Of a DNA stretch of 37,881 bases, positions 1 to 8,844 are shown piece after piece. The position numbers and the translations under genes are program-made. The DNA is from Porphyromonas canoris (GTDB lineage: Bacteria > Bacteroidota > Bacteroidia > Bacteroidales > Porphyromonadaceae): contig NZ_JQZV01000013.1 of assembly GCF_000769115.1 (NCBI RefSeq), positions 1 to 37,881 on the forward strand, in the 5' to 3' direction. The notes beneath the pieces were generated by a model. The model was not told the origin of the DNA. It saw only the letters and a program-made list of their open reading frames with translations, and searched no databases. Each line of letters opens with the position of its first letter. The stretch's first letter is position 1.

Positions 1-236
1 TTTCCCAGGTAATAGTTGACGGGTAATGTCCTCTACTTATGTAGATTCTTCCCTTGTACTACTTGTTGAAAATCTTGTATCCAATATATCTATGATCTCA
101 GTTCAAAGACTCTCCTACATAAGGGAGTCCGGAGAGCAAAGTTACAACAACTTTTCTTTTCTCAAAAATTTTTCAAGAAAAATTTTCTAACTCTCATTTC
201 AACGAACGGACATCGCTGTCACCACAGCCTCTCATT
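1..236 (-). other. Probable rRNA-operon leader (leftward, gene off window)
   Basis: This stretch has no credible reading frame and lies downstream of two strong leftward promoters, so it is the 5' leader of a transcript whose gene lies beyond the left edge. An untranslated leader longer than 230 nt behind tandem promoters, an A/T-tract block at 160-190, and an imperfect hairpin (GACTCTCC facing GGGAGTC, about 108-129) fit the leader of a Bacteroidota rRNA operon. No 16S sequence is inside the window, so this is inference. A long-leader protein gene is the alternative. Confidence 0.4.
137..166 (-). promoter_or_regulatory. Leftward promoter (proximal of tandem pair)
   Basis: The minus strand reads TTTG (166-163), 18 bases, then TAACTTTG (144-137). 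An A/T-tract block (AAATTTTTC and TTGAAAAATT on the minus strand) lies just upstream and could act as an UP-type element, as at rRNA promoters. Confidence 0.7.
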
Positions 237-249
237 CGTTTTGGGGATG

Positions 250-280
250 CAAAGGTACAATATCTTTTTTAATAGCCAAA
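250..280 (-). promoter_or_regulatory. Leftward promoter (distal of tandem pair)
   Basis: Reading the minus strand there is TTTG (280-277), 19 bases, then TACCTTTG (257-250). This matches the Bacteroidota primary sigma-factor pattern TTTG-N19-TAnnTTTG. It fires away from the end of cdaA towards the left window edge. Confidence 0.75.
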
Positions 281-332
281 CAAAAAGAGAAAAATATTTT
301 TACTCTCTCAAAACTATTATTGAGAACAGCGC

Positions 333-1097
333 CTATTTCTGCTGTAAAAACTTCTGAAGATCTTCCGTAGAAATATTAGGAGTGAGCACTCCTTTGTGAG
401 CAATGGATATCTTACCTCTCTCTTCAGAAATGATAATCACCTTGGCATCGGTAGCCGTTGCCATGCCGAGACCGGAGCGGTGTCTCAGTCCCATCTCCTT
501 GGGTATTTCAGAAGAATGAGATACCGGAAGGATAGAGCCGGCAGATACAATTCTCTTACCGCTAATGATCATCGCCCCGTCATGCAGGGGACTGTTCTTG
601 AAGAAAATATTTTCGATCAGACGGGCATTAACGGCTGCATCTATACGCTCACCCGTATGTTCATATTGCTCAAGACCATCTTTTTGTTTGATTACGATGA
701 GTGCTCCGCTCTTTTTCCTACTCATATTAAGGCAGGCAAGTGTAATGGCAGCGATCTCTGCAGTAACTTGCGTATTATTATCCGCTCCTTTAAGAAACAC
801 CTTAAACAGATGCGACCAGCGACCACGAGAGCCAAGCAGAGTCAGAAATCTCTTTATATCATCTTGAAAAAGAATTACGACAAGCACTACTCCTCCCGTT
901 GAGACAAAATCCAAGATAGAGCCGAGAAGACGCATCTTAAGGAAAGAGACAACCATTGAGATCACTAAAAATGCCAGCAATCCGTAGAAAAGAGTCTTAG
1001 ATCCGGAGGATCGCAGAGACTTTTGTACTTGATACATCAGGATCGTAACCAGAAGGATGTCAATAAAATCCTTTATGCCAAATTGAAACCAACTCAT
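333..1097 (-). CDS. cdaA: Diadenylate cyclase CdaA (c-di-AMP synthase)
   Basis: This enzyme condenses two ATP into cyclic di-AMP at the inner membrane. The 254-residue protein has three hydrophobic segments at about 10-27, 36-53 and 60-78, followed by a cytosolic DAC domain. The two catalytic signatures are present: LHDGAMII (DGA at 173-175) and RHRSGLGMATATDA (RHRS at 205-208). Length and order match the CdaA/YbbP family. The start ATG lies 3 bases after the folP stop, so the two are co-transcribed, and cdaA-folP adjacency is common in Bacteroidota. No cyclase regulator of the CdaR (YbbR) type is next to it. The 3' end faces a weak hairpin (TCTCAA/TTGAGA) and then the tandem leftward promoters. 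Confidence 0.95.
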   Translation of the reverse strand: MSWFQFGIKDFIDILLVTILMYQVQKSLRSSGSKTLFYGLLAFLVISMVVSFLKMRLLGSILDFVSTGGVVLVVILFQDDIKRFLTLLGSRGRWSHLFKVFLKGADNNTQVTAEIAAITLACLNMSRKKSGALIVIKQKDGLEQYEHTGERIDAAVNARLIENIFFKNSPLHDGAMIISGKRIVSAGSILPVSHSSEIPKEMGLRHRSGLGMATATDAKVIIISEERGKISIAHKGVLTPNISTEDLQKFLQQK

Positions 1098-1100
1098 ATA

Positions 1101-1970
1101 TTATAGTCGTGATGTTAGATTCGTAGGATCAACTATTGCTTGCACTATTCTCACCGCCTCTTTAGCCGCTCTCACATCATGGACTCGGAGAATATGCGCA
1201 CCATTGAGAAGAGCTGCGGTATTAAGTATGGTAGTACCATTAAGAGCATCTTCCGGAGAGATCTCAAGCAGTTCCCATATCATTTTTTTCCTTGATATTC
1301 CTACGAGTAAAGGAGCATTAAACACCTCAAACCATCTAAGATTGTGAAGCATCTCATAGTTTTGTGCAATATTCTTGCTGAATCCGAAACCGGGATCCAT
1401 TATAATATCAGCTTGAAAACCGAGAGAGCGAAGCTGATACCTTTTAGCCTCCAGATCTCTTATAACATCGAGAGTAACATCTTCGTATTGAGCAAGCGAA
1501 GACATCGTTGATGGAGTTCCTCTCATGTGCATCAAGATATAAGGCACTTGAAGTTTTGCCATCGTGTCGAACATATTGCCGTCCAATGTTCCACCCGAAA
1601 CATCATTGATAATGGCTGCTCCATACTTTTCCACAGCCCTTCGCGCCACACCGGCTCTAAATGTATCCACAGACAGCGGAAGGGTCGGATACTCCCTTTC
1701 CAAAGCTTTCAGTGCCGGTTCTACACGCTTCCACTCTTCCTCTTCCGATATGGGAGAGGCTCCGGGACGGGTAGAGTAGCCTCCGATATCGAGAATCGAA
1801 GCCCCTTCTAAAATCATCTGTTCCGCTTTGGCAAGAATACTCTCTTCCCTTAAAGCTGTACGACTTCCCGAGTAGAAAGAGTCGGGCGTCGTGTTCATAA
1901 TACCCATTACGATGGGCTCACTTGTCAGATTATAAAGTTTTCCCTTTAGATTCAGGGTTATTGGTATCAT
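1101..1970 (-). CDS. folP: Dihydropteroate synthase
   Basis: FolP joins p-aminobenzoate to dihydropterin pyrophosphate in folate synthesis and is the sulfonamide target. The 289-residue protein carries the family motifs in order: VMGIMNTTPDSF near the N-terminus, ILDIGGYSTRPGA, SVDTFRAGVA, IINDVSGGT, DIIMDPGFGFSKN, LLVGISRKK and the final ILRVHDV. This is a complete TIM barrel of normal length. The chosen ATG leaves about 18 residues before the first motif, which is usual. It is the first gene of a folP-cdaA unit, and a promoter-like TATCTTTG lies 26 bases upstream. A FolK-like gene lies separately at 17.1 kb, so the folate genes here are not clustered. Confidence 0.95.
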   Translation of the reverse strand: MIPITLNLKGKLYNLTSEPIVMGIMNTTPDSFYSGSRTALREESILAKAEQMILEGASILDIGGYSTRPGASPISEEEEWKRVEPALKALEREYPTLPLSVDTFRAGVARRAVEKYGAAIINDVSGGTLDGNMFDTMAKLQVPYILMHMRGTPSTMSSLAQYEDVTLDVIRDLEAKRYQLRSLGFQADIIMDPGFGFSKNIAQNYEMLHNLRWFEVFNAPLLVGISRKKMIWELLEISPEDALNGTTILNTAALLNGAHILRVHDVRAAKEAVRIVQAIVDPTNLTSRL

Positions 1971-1995
1971 TTATATTACGGAGTGTTCGTTTCAA

Positions 1996-2003
1996 CAAAG
2001 ATA
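1996..2003 (-). promoter_or_regulatory. Possible folP-cdaA promoter (-7 box)
   Basis: The minus strand reads TATCTTTG, matching TAnnTTTG, 26 bases upstream of the folP ATG. No clear TTTG box is seen about 20 bases further upstream, so the call rests on one element only. Confidence 0.4.
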
Positions 2004-2140
2004 GTTGATATTTCTGATACCTTTTTACAGAATGTTATATATACCGGATTAACGCATCTTTCGCTCGTTTTTGAGGTGTTCTTTCACTTCGGCACACCTG
2101 CTTAAAAAGCGGCTTTGAAGTTGTTTATATCTGATTTTAT

Positions 2141-4477
2141 TTAGAATTCACCCCTGTCGAGATCTTCATTTTCAAGGGACTTACCACCTCTATACTCCTT
2201 ACCGATAGAGAAATAATAAGTCAGTGCAATGCTTCCTTTCCAAAAGTTGTCTCTCTTTATGGAGCGTGTGGTCTCTTGTAAACGGAGAAAGGAGTGGTTT
2301 TCAGTGACAGAGAGTTCGGGGACAAACAGATTTTCCAATGCCAACCGGACATTCCATGAACCTTTTCTCCAGAAACCGGACAGCGAGCTATAAAAACCGG
2401 AAGATGAAATAAAGTAGCTGTACAGCCTCTTATAAGGCAGATCCAAATCTCCCTGCACTCCCCAACGATCTTTTTGATAGAGAAGACTAATGCCGGAAGG
2501 GATGGAGAAGAAAGAGAGTTGTTGATCTTTGGAAACAGAATAGTGCTGATATCGAGGCTGAGCATATAGACGTATTTGCAGCTGCTCATTGCCAAATGGC
2601 TTGATAGAAACCGATGTGCGTAAAGCTAAAGATTCGGAGTAGAGAGCATTGATCCGTTGTTGAACAACAGCCTCCTTACCATTGATCCTCTCTTTCAAAA
2701 ATGTCGTAATCCAATCTCCGGAGGTGTGATTATAGACCAGCCGACCGGACAGATCCACATAGTCATTACCCCAATCGTAATAGAGACGCCCCGTTGAGAG
2801 ATAACTGTTTTGGAGAAGAGGGTTATTTCTCACAAAAAATCCCTCTCGAACCTGCCGCGTTACTTCGGTCGTACTACCCAAATCCGGGATAAGATTGGCT
2901 GTTTCAACCTCCAATCTCAACCGATGACCATGAGGCAGATTATAGCCTGCTAAGACTCTCGGATTGAAGTAAAAGCGAAGCCGATCCTCTTCAAGCCCTC
3001 TGTGCGCAGAAGCATAGTGCATCGAGACGGCAGGGACAATACGGTAAAAGAAACGCTTTCTGTTGCCCTCCCATGTCAGATAGAGTTGATCTCGGAACTG
3101 GCGCTGCAGATCCACGCTCTCTCCCGTGCTTGTTCCCTTTATGGCAAAGGAGGCTTGGGAGTACATCATTTGAGTTCCGATGTACAATCTGCTGTTCTTA
3201 AACGGATGAGCATACTCCACCTGCCCTATCACGGAATGCTTGGAAGTGCCCCCTTCTATCCGTTCACGCAAAGCTTCTGTATGGTTCGTTTCGTTCCGCT
3301 CACTCAGATCATAATCGGAGTGGAGCGTATTGTAGGTATATACGACATTGGAAAAGAGTCTGCGTCCTCCCGTCAATGTCCGGTCGTAATAGAGATCAAC
3401 GACCGGCGTGAACACTTTGCCCAAGCTGTTGGTATATCCTTTACGCAACACCTCCTGCGCTCCTTTGCGGCTGTATGCATCATACTCCCGGTTATCGCCC
3501 ACTTTCTCCAGAGAAGAAGAGAGAGCAATCTCCAGATAGTGTTTATTAGGTTGGTTCAGAGAATAAGCCGTTTTGAACAGATAGTTTTCGAGACGTTTGT
3601 GTGAGATACCCTCTGTTCGGAAAGAGTATGGCTGATCTGCTTCGTACCGCGTGCTCTGTTCATCCTTCTCTCCCAATCTTGTATTCCTGTACAGTCCCTT
3701 GAGAAAGAGTTTAAGTCTGTGCATCCCTCTATTGTAGCTATAATAGCCGTTTGCAATGACATCCGTATATAGAGGAGAGGTCATCCCTTCTACTCCGGCT
3801 TGATGACCGTCATCAAGAGGTTTGGTAACAACATCTATCACACTTCCTCTCGTGTTGTATCTCTCAGGCGCTATGTCGAAATAGTCTATGCGGATTATCT
3901 TACCGGGAGGTATGGAGCGCAGCTCTTCGTGAGTGGCATGCCGACCATTGATAAGAACAACAGGTGCAACATCACCGGAAGCAGAGACAATTTCTCCCGT
4001 TCGGGCACTTGCTTTCACCTGAGGCAGCGTTAAAGCCAAATCCAACAGATTTTGTGCCAAAGCTATCTGATTAGGCTTGAAATAGTAGCTCTTCTTATCT
4101 ATTCCCTCCTTAGGCTTTCCCAGCACGACCACTTCTCCCACTTCTCCCTCCGGAGATCCCAGCTCAAAATCTTGACGCAACAGGGGCGACTCCGGTTTTA
4201 TCTGTATCTCTTTCCTCTCTTTTTTGTACCCCACATAGCGTGCCTCCACAATATATTTGTCAGAAGAGGGTATTGCCATCGAGTAGTAGCCTCTTTTATC
4301 GGTATAAGTGAACCGAAGAGGCTGTGAGGCATTCGGCGCATAAAGTGCAACCAAAGCAAATTCAAGCGGTTCTTTGGGTGTGAGTCGGACAAAACCCTCT
4401 ACACGTAAAGATTGAGCCGTAGCCGAGATAAAAAAAAGAGTGCACAAGATAGCAAACAGGAGCTTGGTTCGTTTCAT
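2141..4477 (-). CDS. Outer-membrane beta-barrel protein (CarboxypepD_reg plus barrel)
   Basis: The 778-residue protein starts with a clear signal peptide (about 1-21, ending ISATAQS). A carboxypeptidase-regulatory-like beta-sandwich follows at about 25-108 (VEGFVRL to QDFELGS). Then comes a plug-like segment with VVLINGRHATHEELRSIPP, and a long C-terminal barrel rich in alternating aromatic strands. This is the architecture of the Bacteroidota outer-membrane barrel family (PF14905-like), related to TonB-dependent receptors. No canonical TonB box is obvious, and no SusD partner is adjacent. The ligand cannot be read from the sequence. It stands alone, with a consensus promoter about 150 bases upstream and therefore a long untranslated leader. 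The barrel-family assignment is firm; the function is unknown. Confidence 0.85.
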   Translation of the reverse strand: MKRTKLLFAILCTLFFISATAQSLRVEGFVRLTPKEPLEFALVALYAPNASQPLRFTYTDKRGYYSMAIPSSDKYIVEARYVGYKKERKEIQIKPESPLLRQDFELGSPEGEVGEVVVLGKPKEGIDKKSYYFKPNQIALAQNLLDLALTLPQVKASARTGEIVSASGDVAPVVLINGRHATHEELRSIPPGKIIRIDYFDIAPERYNTRGSVIDVVTKPLDDGHQAGVEGMTSPLYTDVIANGYYSYNRGMHRLKLFLKGLYRNTRLGEKDEQSTRYEADQPYSFRTEGISHKRLENYLFKTAYSLNQPNKHYLEIALSSSLEKVGDNREYDAYSRKGAQEVLRKGYTNSLGKVFTPVVDLYYDRTLTGGRRLFSNVVYTYNTLHSDYDLSERNETNHTEALRERIEGGTSKHSVIGQVEYAHPFKNSRLYIGTQMMYSQASFAIKGTSTGESVDLQRQFRDQLYLTWEGNRKRFFYRIVPAVSMHYASAHRGLEEDRLRFYFNPRVLAGYNLPHGHRLRLEVETANLIPDLGSTTEVTRQVREGFFVRNNPLLQNSYLSTGRLYYDWGNDYVDLSGRLVYNHTSGDWITTFLKERINGKEAVVQQRINALYSESLALRTSVSIKPFGNEQLQIRLYAQPRYQHYSVSKDQQLSFFSIPSGISLLYQKDRWGVQGDLDLPYKRLYSYFISSSGFYSSLSGFWRKGSWNVRLALENLFVPELSVTENHSFLRLQETTRSIKRDNFWKGSIALTYYFSIGKEYRGGKSLENEDLDRGEF

Positions 4478-4629
4478 TTTAGCCGAGATTTAGAATAGTC
4501 CGGATTCATGACCTTATCAAAAGCATCAAACACCGGATTTCGGGGAGATAAAAGTCAGTAATCGGCTTGGTTCTGCTCCTTTCAAAGAGGTGAGTCGGAT
4601 GCTTTCGGAGATCTGATATTTATTGGAGG

Positions 4630-4660
4630 CAAAGTTAAAAAAAGTGCCTAATTATACAAA
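4630..4660 (-). promoter_or_regulatory. Promoter of the outer-membrane barrel gene
   Basis: The minus strand reads TTTG (4660-4657), 19 bases, then TAACTTTG (4637-4630), a full match to the Bacteroidota consensus. Transcription should start near 4623, giving an untranslated leader of roughly 145 nt before the ATG at 4477. I see no recognisable riboswitch in that leader. Confidence 0.75.
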
Positions 4661-4829
4661 ACCATCCTTTATAAATCTCGGTAGCAACTCCATTTTATCA
4701 TCTGTCTGCTCTGTCCGGCAATCAAGATCACAGTATTTAGAATCTTCTCTTTCCTCTTTCAGAATGCCTGTAAAAGGCATAAGTTTTCAGTTTATATACG
4801 TTTATAAATCTGCCTGATCGGGTTTAAGA

Positions 4830-4997
4830 TTGGAAATCGTGGATTGAAGTGAGGAAATCAAGGTTTGACTTTGAGAAGTCGGGGCTTGGTTTTTGGAGAT
4901 CAAGCGTTGATGTGTGAGAAGCAAGGTTTGGTTTGCAGATTCGGACAGGTTCGGAGAAAGATATGAACAGGTATAGAGAAAGATATTAAAGTGTTTG
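4830..4997. repeat. Degenerate 21-22-bp tandem repeats in the pgk/barrel-gene gap
   Basis: This is the middle of a gene-free stretch (4478-5189). Related units begin at about 4832, 4853, 4875, 4895, 4918 and 4937, with steps of 21-23 bp. The clearest pair is GGAAATCGTGGATTGA (4832) and GGAAATCAAGGTTTGA (4853). The units share a GRAATCAAGGTTTG-like core. On the minus strand a frame through the repeats gives a seven-residue periodicity, but nothing supports translation. The rest of the gap holds only the barrel-gene promoter and the pgk terminator. Confidence 0.6.
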
Positions 4998-5189
4998 GGG
5001 AATGATGCGAAAAAGGGAGAGTCTTTTTCCATACGGAGCTGCACGCAAAAAGAGGGGAGTGGGTTGGTGCTCTCTACTTGTTTCAGGAGATCTTCGAGAG
5101 AGCAGAAGCAATGCGTGGAGGTGTTCCGGCTGCTTACCAAGGGCTTGAAAACAAGCAGTAGAAACGTATCTCTGTGAATGGAACAATAA

Positions 5190-5223
5190 AAAAAGCCTCC
5201 ATCCATGAGGATAAAGGCTTTTT
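5190..5223 (-). terminator. pgk intrinsic terminator (possibly bidirectional)
   Basis: AAAAAGCCT (5190-5198) pairs with AGGCTTTTT (5215-5223), and an inner ATCC/GGAT pair closes the loop. It lies 19 bases past the pgk stop. A/T tracts on both sides would let it work in either direction. Confidence 0.85.
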
Positions 5224-5241
5224 ATCGTTGTACAAAGAGAT

Positions 5242-6501
5242 TTACTTGTTGATAGCCGCAATACCCGGAAGCTCTATTCCTTCGATTGCTTCCAAAAGAG
5301 CACCACCTCCGGTAGATACGTACGAGACTTGGTCTGCAAGGTCGAACTTATTGACGCAAGCCACAGAGTCTCCTCCGCCTATCAGTGAGAAAGCTCCTTT
5401 CTTGGTGGCTTCCACGATGGAGAGAGCCACTTCTCGTGATCCTTCTGCAAAGGTATCCATCTCGAAGACACCGCAAGGACCGTTCCAAAGAATGGTTTTG
5501 GACTCTTCGATAACCTTTCCGAACATTTTTCTTGTCTCGGGACCGATGTCCATTCCTTCCCAACCGGCAGGGATCTCATTGCTCTTTACGACCTGATGTT
5601 TAGCATCGTTGCTAAAATCGTCTGCCACGACAGAGTCCACAGGTAAAAGAAGATTCACACCCTTTGCTTTGGCTTTTTCCAAAATGGCAAGAGCTACATC
5701 GAGCTTGTCCAACTCTACTATGGAGTTGCCTATCTCGCCTCCTCTTGCTTTGGTGAAGGTGTTGGTCATACCACCGCATACGATGAGGTTGTCCACTTTA
5801 TCGAGAAGATTTTCGATGATACCTATCTTGGAAGACACCTTGCTGCCTCCCATGATGGCGGTGAACGGGCGTTTGATGTTATCCAACACGTTGCGAACGG
5901 CTTCTACTTCTTTTCCCATGAGGAAGCCGAACATCTTGTGATCTTTGTCGAAGTGGTCTGCCATGAGTGCCGTAGAGGCATGTGCTCTGTGAGCAGTACC
6001 GAAAGCATCATTGACATAAACGTCGGCAAGGTCGGCAAGAGCCTTTGCAAACTCTTTTTGCTTTGCCTTGATCTCTTTCTTAGCCGCAGCTTTCTCCTCA
6101 TCGGTAGCATCTTCTTTCAGTCCGCGAGGCTTTCCCTCTTCTTCCGCATAGAAGCGAAGGTTTTCGAGCAACAGGATCTCTCCCTCTTTGAGTGCTTCCA
6201 CTTCTGCCTCTACCGCCGGACCAACAGAGTCTTTGACGAACTTCACGGGGCGACCCAACAGCTTCGACAGATGCTCTACGATATGAGAAAGCGAGAGTGC
6301 ATCGGATACACCTTTCGGGCGTCCAAGATGGGAGCCCACGATGAGTCTTCCTCCGTCGTTCAAGATTTTGTTCAGAGTGGGGAGGGCGGCACGCATACGA
6401 GTGTCGTCTGTAATGTTGAAGTGTTCGTCGAGAGGAACATTGAAGTCCACACGAACAAAGGTCTTCTTCCCTTTGAAGTTGAAGTTTTCTATTATTGCCA
6501 T
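5242..6501 (-). CDS. pgk: Phosphoglycerate kinase
   Basis: This is the glycolytic enzyme transferring phosphate between 1,3-bisphosphoglycerate and ADP. The 419-residue protein has the N-terminal substrate motif [43 protein letters not shown]-type sequence ([15 protein letters not shown]), [16 protein letters not shown], the WNGPCGVFE loop, and the C-terminal nucleotide-binding [15 protein letters not shown] with STGGGALLE. It is a normal full-length bacterial Pgk. A short lysine/glutamate-rich insertion around residues 125-150 ([16 protein letters not shown]) sits in the first domain. It is monocistronic: its own -7 box is 41 bases upstream and a strong hairpin terminator follows. Confidence 0.97.
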   Translation of the reverse strand: MAIIENFNFKGKKTFVRVDFNVPLDEHFNITDDTRMRAALPTLNKILNDGGRLIVGSHLGRPKGVSDALSLSHIVEHLSKLLGRPVKFVKDSVGPAVEAEVEALKEGEILLLENLRFYAEEEGKPRGLKEDATDEEKAAAKKEIKAKQKEFAKALADLADVYVNDAFGTAHRAHASTALMADHFDKDHKMFGFLMGKEVEAVRNVLDNIKRPFTAIMGGSKVSSKIGIIENLLDKVDNLIVCGGMTNTFTKARGGEIGNSIVELDKLDVALAILEKAKAKGVNLLLPVDSVVADDFSNDAKHQVVKSNEIPAGWEGMDIGPETRKMFGKVIEESKTILWNGPCGVFEMDTFAEGSREVALSIVEATKKGAFSLIGGGDSVACVNKFDLADQVSYVSTGGGALLEAIEGIELPGIAAINK

Positions 6502-6541
6502 GCTTGTCTATTATAATAATTTACGGAACATACTTGTCCTG

Positions 6542-6549
6542 CAAAGTTA
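6542..6549 (-). promoter_or_regulatory. pgk promoter (-7 box)
   Basis: The minus strand reads TAACTTTG 41 bases upstream of the pgk ATG, matching TAnnTTTG. The -33 region has only a weak TTTCGG about 22 bases further upstream. The predicted leader is about 33 nt. Confidence 0.6.
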
Positions 6550-6645
6550 CACAAAAGAAATGTCTTTGTATCCGAAAGATTATCAAGAGGTAAAGATTTT
6601 GATCCGTACTCGTTGTTTCTCTTTCTGCCTCCTTTAGGAGTAGGG

Positions 6646-8838
6646 CTATATGCGTTCGACGGACTTTACACCCTTGACCGCCATGACCCTTTTGGTAAGA
6701 GAGGTAAGGGCATTATAGTCTTTCAGATAGACCACAAACGTACCCACAAAGAGACCGTCATACGACTCTATGTTGAAGCTGCGCAGGGTTACCTGTTCTA
6801 TCTTGGATATATTCCCGGTGATGTTGGAGACTATGGATATATCGTCATTGCCCACCACACGGAGAGTAACCTCGTATCCGGCATTTCCTGCCCCTGCCCA
6901 TTGAGCTTGAAGGATGCGGTAGCCGAAGCGTTGGAAAAGATCGGGAGCGTTGGGGCAGTCCATACGATGCACCTTGATACCGTTGGTGGAGACATAGGCA
7001 AAGACTTTATCCCCGAAGATCGGCTTGCAACACTTCGCCAGATGGTACTCTATGCCGGTAAGGTTTTTGTCTATGACGAGGACATCCTGACCCTGTGCGA
7101 TCTCTTCCGGAAGAGTGGTACGGACAAATGTTTCCGCACTGCGTTGGGTGCGGCTCTCTGCCGGGATGCTCTTTTCATCTATGATCTGCTTGTACTCGTC
7201 CACTACCTGATTGAGACTTATACTGCCTTCTGCAAGTGCAAGATAGAAGTCTGTAACGGTGCGGAAGCCTTTCTTTTTGATAAAACGGAAGAGTTCGGCA
7301 TCGTCCAGCTCCACTTTTCTGTTCTTGAATCGACGTGCCAGCTCCTCCTTGGTAAACTCTATGGACTTTGCCGACTTCTCTCTAAGACTCTGCTTGATCT
7401 TGCTCCGCGCTTTGGCTGTCTGTACAAACTTGAGCCAGTCCGGCTTAGCCTCCTGCGTTCCGGAAGTGAGAATGCGGACACTGTCTCCGTTATTGAGTAC
7501 ATACTTAATGGTAACATTCTTGCCATTGACGTTACCTCCGACACATCTCAACCCCAGACCGGAGTGGATGGCAAAGGCAAAGTCGAGCACGGTGGCACCT
7601 TTGGGAAGATTGATAAGCTCGCCTTTGGGAGTAAAGACATAGATCTCCTTGTCGTAGATGTCCATCTTAAACTCTTTGATAAGGTCGGCACTCTGATGCT
7701 CTTTATCTTCTAAAAGCTGGCGAACACCTTTCATGAACTCATCCAAAGAGTCTTCCGACTTGATGCCTTTGTACCTCCAGTGGGCGGCAAGACCTTTTTC
7801 GGCAATCTCGTCCATACGTTCGGTACGGATCTGTACCTCGACCCATCTGTTCTCCGGACCCATCACGGTTATGTGCAGACTCTCGTAGCCGTTGCTCTTG
7901 GGCGCGGAAATCCAGTCTTTGAGCCTCTGCGGATTGGGTCTGTACATGTCCGTTACAACCGAGTAGGCTTGCCAACAGAGCGACTTTTCTCTCTGCACCG
8001 GAGCATCTATCACAATGCGTATGGCAAACAAATCGTAAATGTTCTCGAACTCGATCTGTTGCTTTTTGAGCTTATTCCGAATGGAGGATATGGATTTGGT
8101 TCTCCCTTTTATCTGGAATCGCAGTCCCTCTTTTTGCAGTCGCTCCTTGATAGGAGCTATAAATCTTGCAATGTAGGCGTCTCTATCTCTTTTCGTCTCG
8201 TTGAGCTTCTTTTTGATGAAGTCGAAAGTCTCTCTGTCCGTATATTTCAAGCAGAGATCCTCCATCTCGCTCTTGATAACATACAAGCCGAGCCTGTGTG
8301 CAAGAGGAGCATAAAGGAAAGAGACCTCCATGGCAAGAGCAATGCGAAAAGAGTCGTCCGGTATCTTATTCACAAGACGAAGGAGTACCATACGATCGGC
8401 AAGCATAATGAGGATGACTCTGATGTCTTCGGCAAAAGAGAGCAGAAGGTTGCGGAAGTTCTCGGAGTTTATTGCCGTGTTTCTGGCATAAAGCTCCGAT
8501 GTCTTGAGCAACAGGGCTATCATGTGCGCTACCTCTTCTCCCACATTTTTGGAGATCTCTTGAAGCGAAAGTCTTCCCTTGTGTGCCGAACGATACAAGA
8601 GTATGGCAACGGCACAGTCTGCCCCAAGACCGATCTCTTCAAGAGCGAAAATAGCAGTGCGGAGATGCCTGTGAAGCCCCGATATACCGTTCTTGTCTCT
8701 ATCGAGATGTCCCTCTTCGACACTTCTCTTTATGGTATCGAGGATCCATTTTCGACTGGGATGCCCGGAGATTTCCTTGTGAGAAAGAAGCTCTCTGGCA
8801 AGGGTGATGAGTTGCGCTTGTTCGTTCGGCGTAAACAT
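6646..8838 (-). CDS. relA: (p)ppGpp synthetase, long RSH protein with degenerate hydrolase domain
   Basis: This 730-residue long RelA/SpoT homologue makes the stringent-response alarmone. In order it has an HD-like N-terminal domain (about 20-170) and the synthetase domain (about 230-355) with GRTKSISSIRNKL, YDLFAIRIV, RLKD (305-308) and SNGYESLH. A TGS domain (about 398-460), a zinc-finger-type segment with LAKCCKPIFGDKV and VHRMDCPN, and a C-terminal ACT domain (about 655-730) follow. The hydrolase signature HDxxED is replaced by LYRSAH (81-86), and DRLHN is replaced by DRMVLL. Hydrolysis is therefore probably lost, while the RxKD form usual in bifunctional enzymes is kept. It sits 6 bases after the nucleotidase gene and is likely co-transcribed with it. 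Confidence 0.93.
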   Translation of the reverse strand: MFTPNEQAQLITLARELLSHKEISGHPSRKWILDTIKRSVEEGHLDRDKNGISGLHRHLRTAIFALEEIGLGADCAVAILLYRSAHKGRLSLQEISKNVGEEVAHMIALLLKTSELYARNTAINSENFRNLLLSFAEDIRVILIMLADRMVLLRLVNKIPDDSFRIALAMEVSFLYAPLAHRLGLYVIKSEMEDLCLKYTDRETFDFIKKKLNETKRDRDAYIARFIAPIKERLQKEGLRFQIKGRTKSISSIRNKLKKQQIEFENIYDLFAIRIVIDAPVQREKSLCWQAYSVVTDMYRPNPQRLKDWISAPKSNGYESLHITVMGPENRWVEVQIRTERMDEIAEKGLAAHWRYKGIKSEDSLDEFMKGVRQLLEDKEHQSADLIKEFKMDIYDKEIYVFTPKGELINLPKGATVLDFAFAIHSGLGLRCVGGNVNGKNVTIKYVLNNGDSVRILTSGTQEAKPDWLKFVQTAKARSKIKQSLREKSAKSIEFTKEELARRFKNRKVELDDAELFRFIKKKGFRTVTDFYLALAEGSISLNQVVDEYKQIIDEKSIPAESRTQRSAETFVRTTLPEEIAQGQDVLVIDKNLTGIEYHLAKCCKPIFGDKVFAYVSTNGIKVHRMDCPNAPDLFQRFGYRILQAQWAGAGNAGYEVTLRVVGNDDISIVSNITGNISKIEQVTLRSFNIESYDGLFVGTFVVYLKDYNALTSLTKRVMAVKGVKSVERI

Positions 8839-8844
8839 GGTGTG

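Noticed and set aside
2041-2110. Hairpin AGGTGT/ACACCT as a terminator upstream of folP
   Set aside because: The stem is only 6 bp with a 14-base loop, and no T-run follows on either strand.
4623-4817. A 64-codon plus-strand frame overlapping the barrel-gene promoter
   Set aside because: It overlaps a consensus promoter on the other strand, has no coding character and no neighbour in its direction.
4802-5206. A 134-codon open frame on the minus strand between pgk and the barrel gene
   Set aside because: It starts inside the pgk terminator, has atypical Cys/Phe/Ser-rich composition, and its repeated heptads come from the DNA-level 21-22-bp repeats. No family is recognisable.
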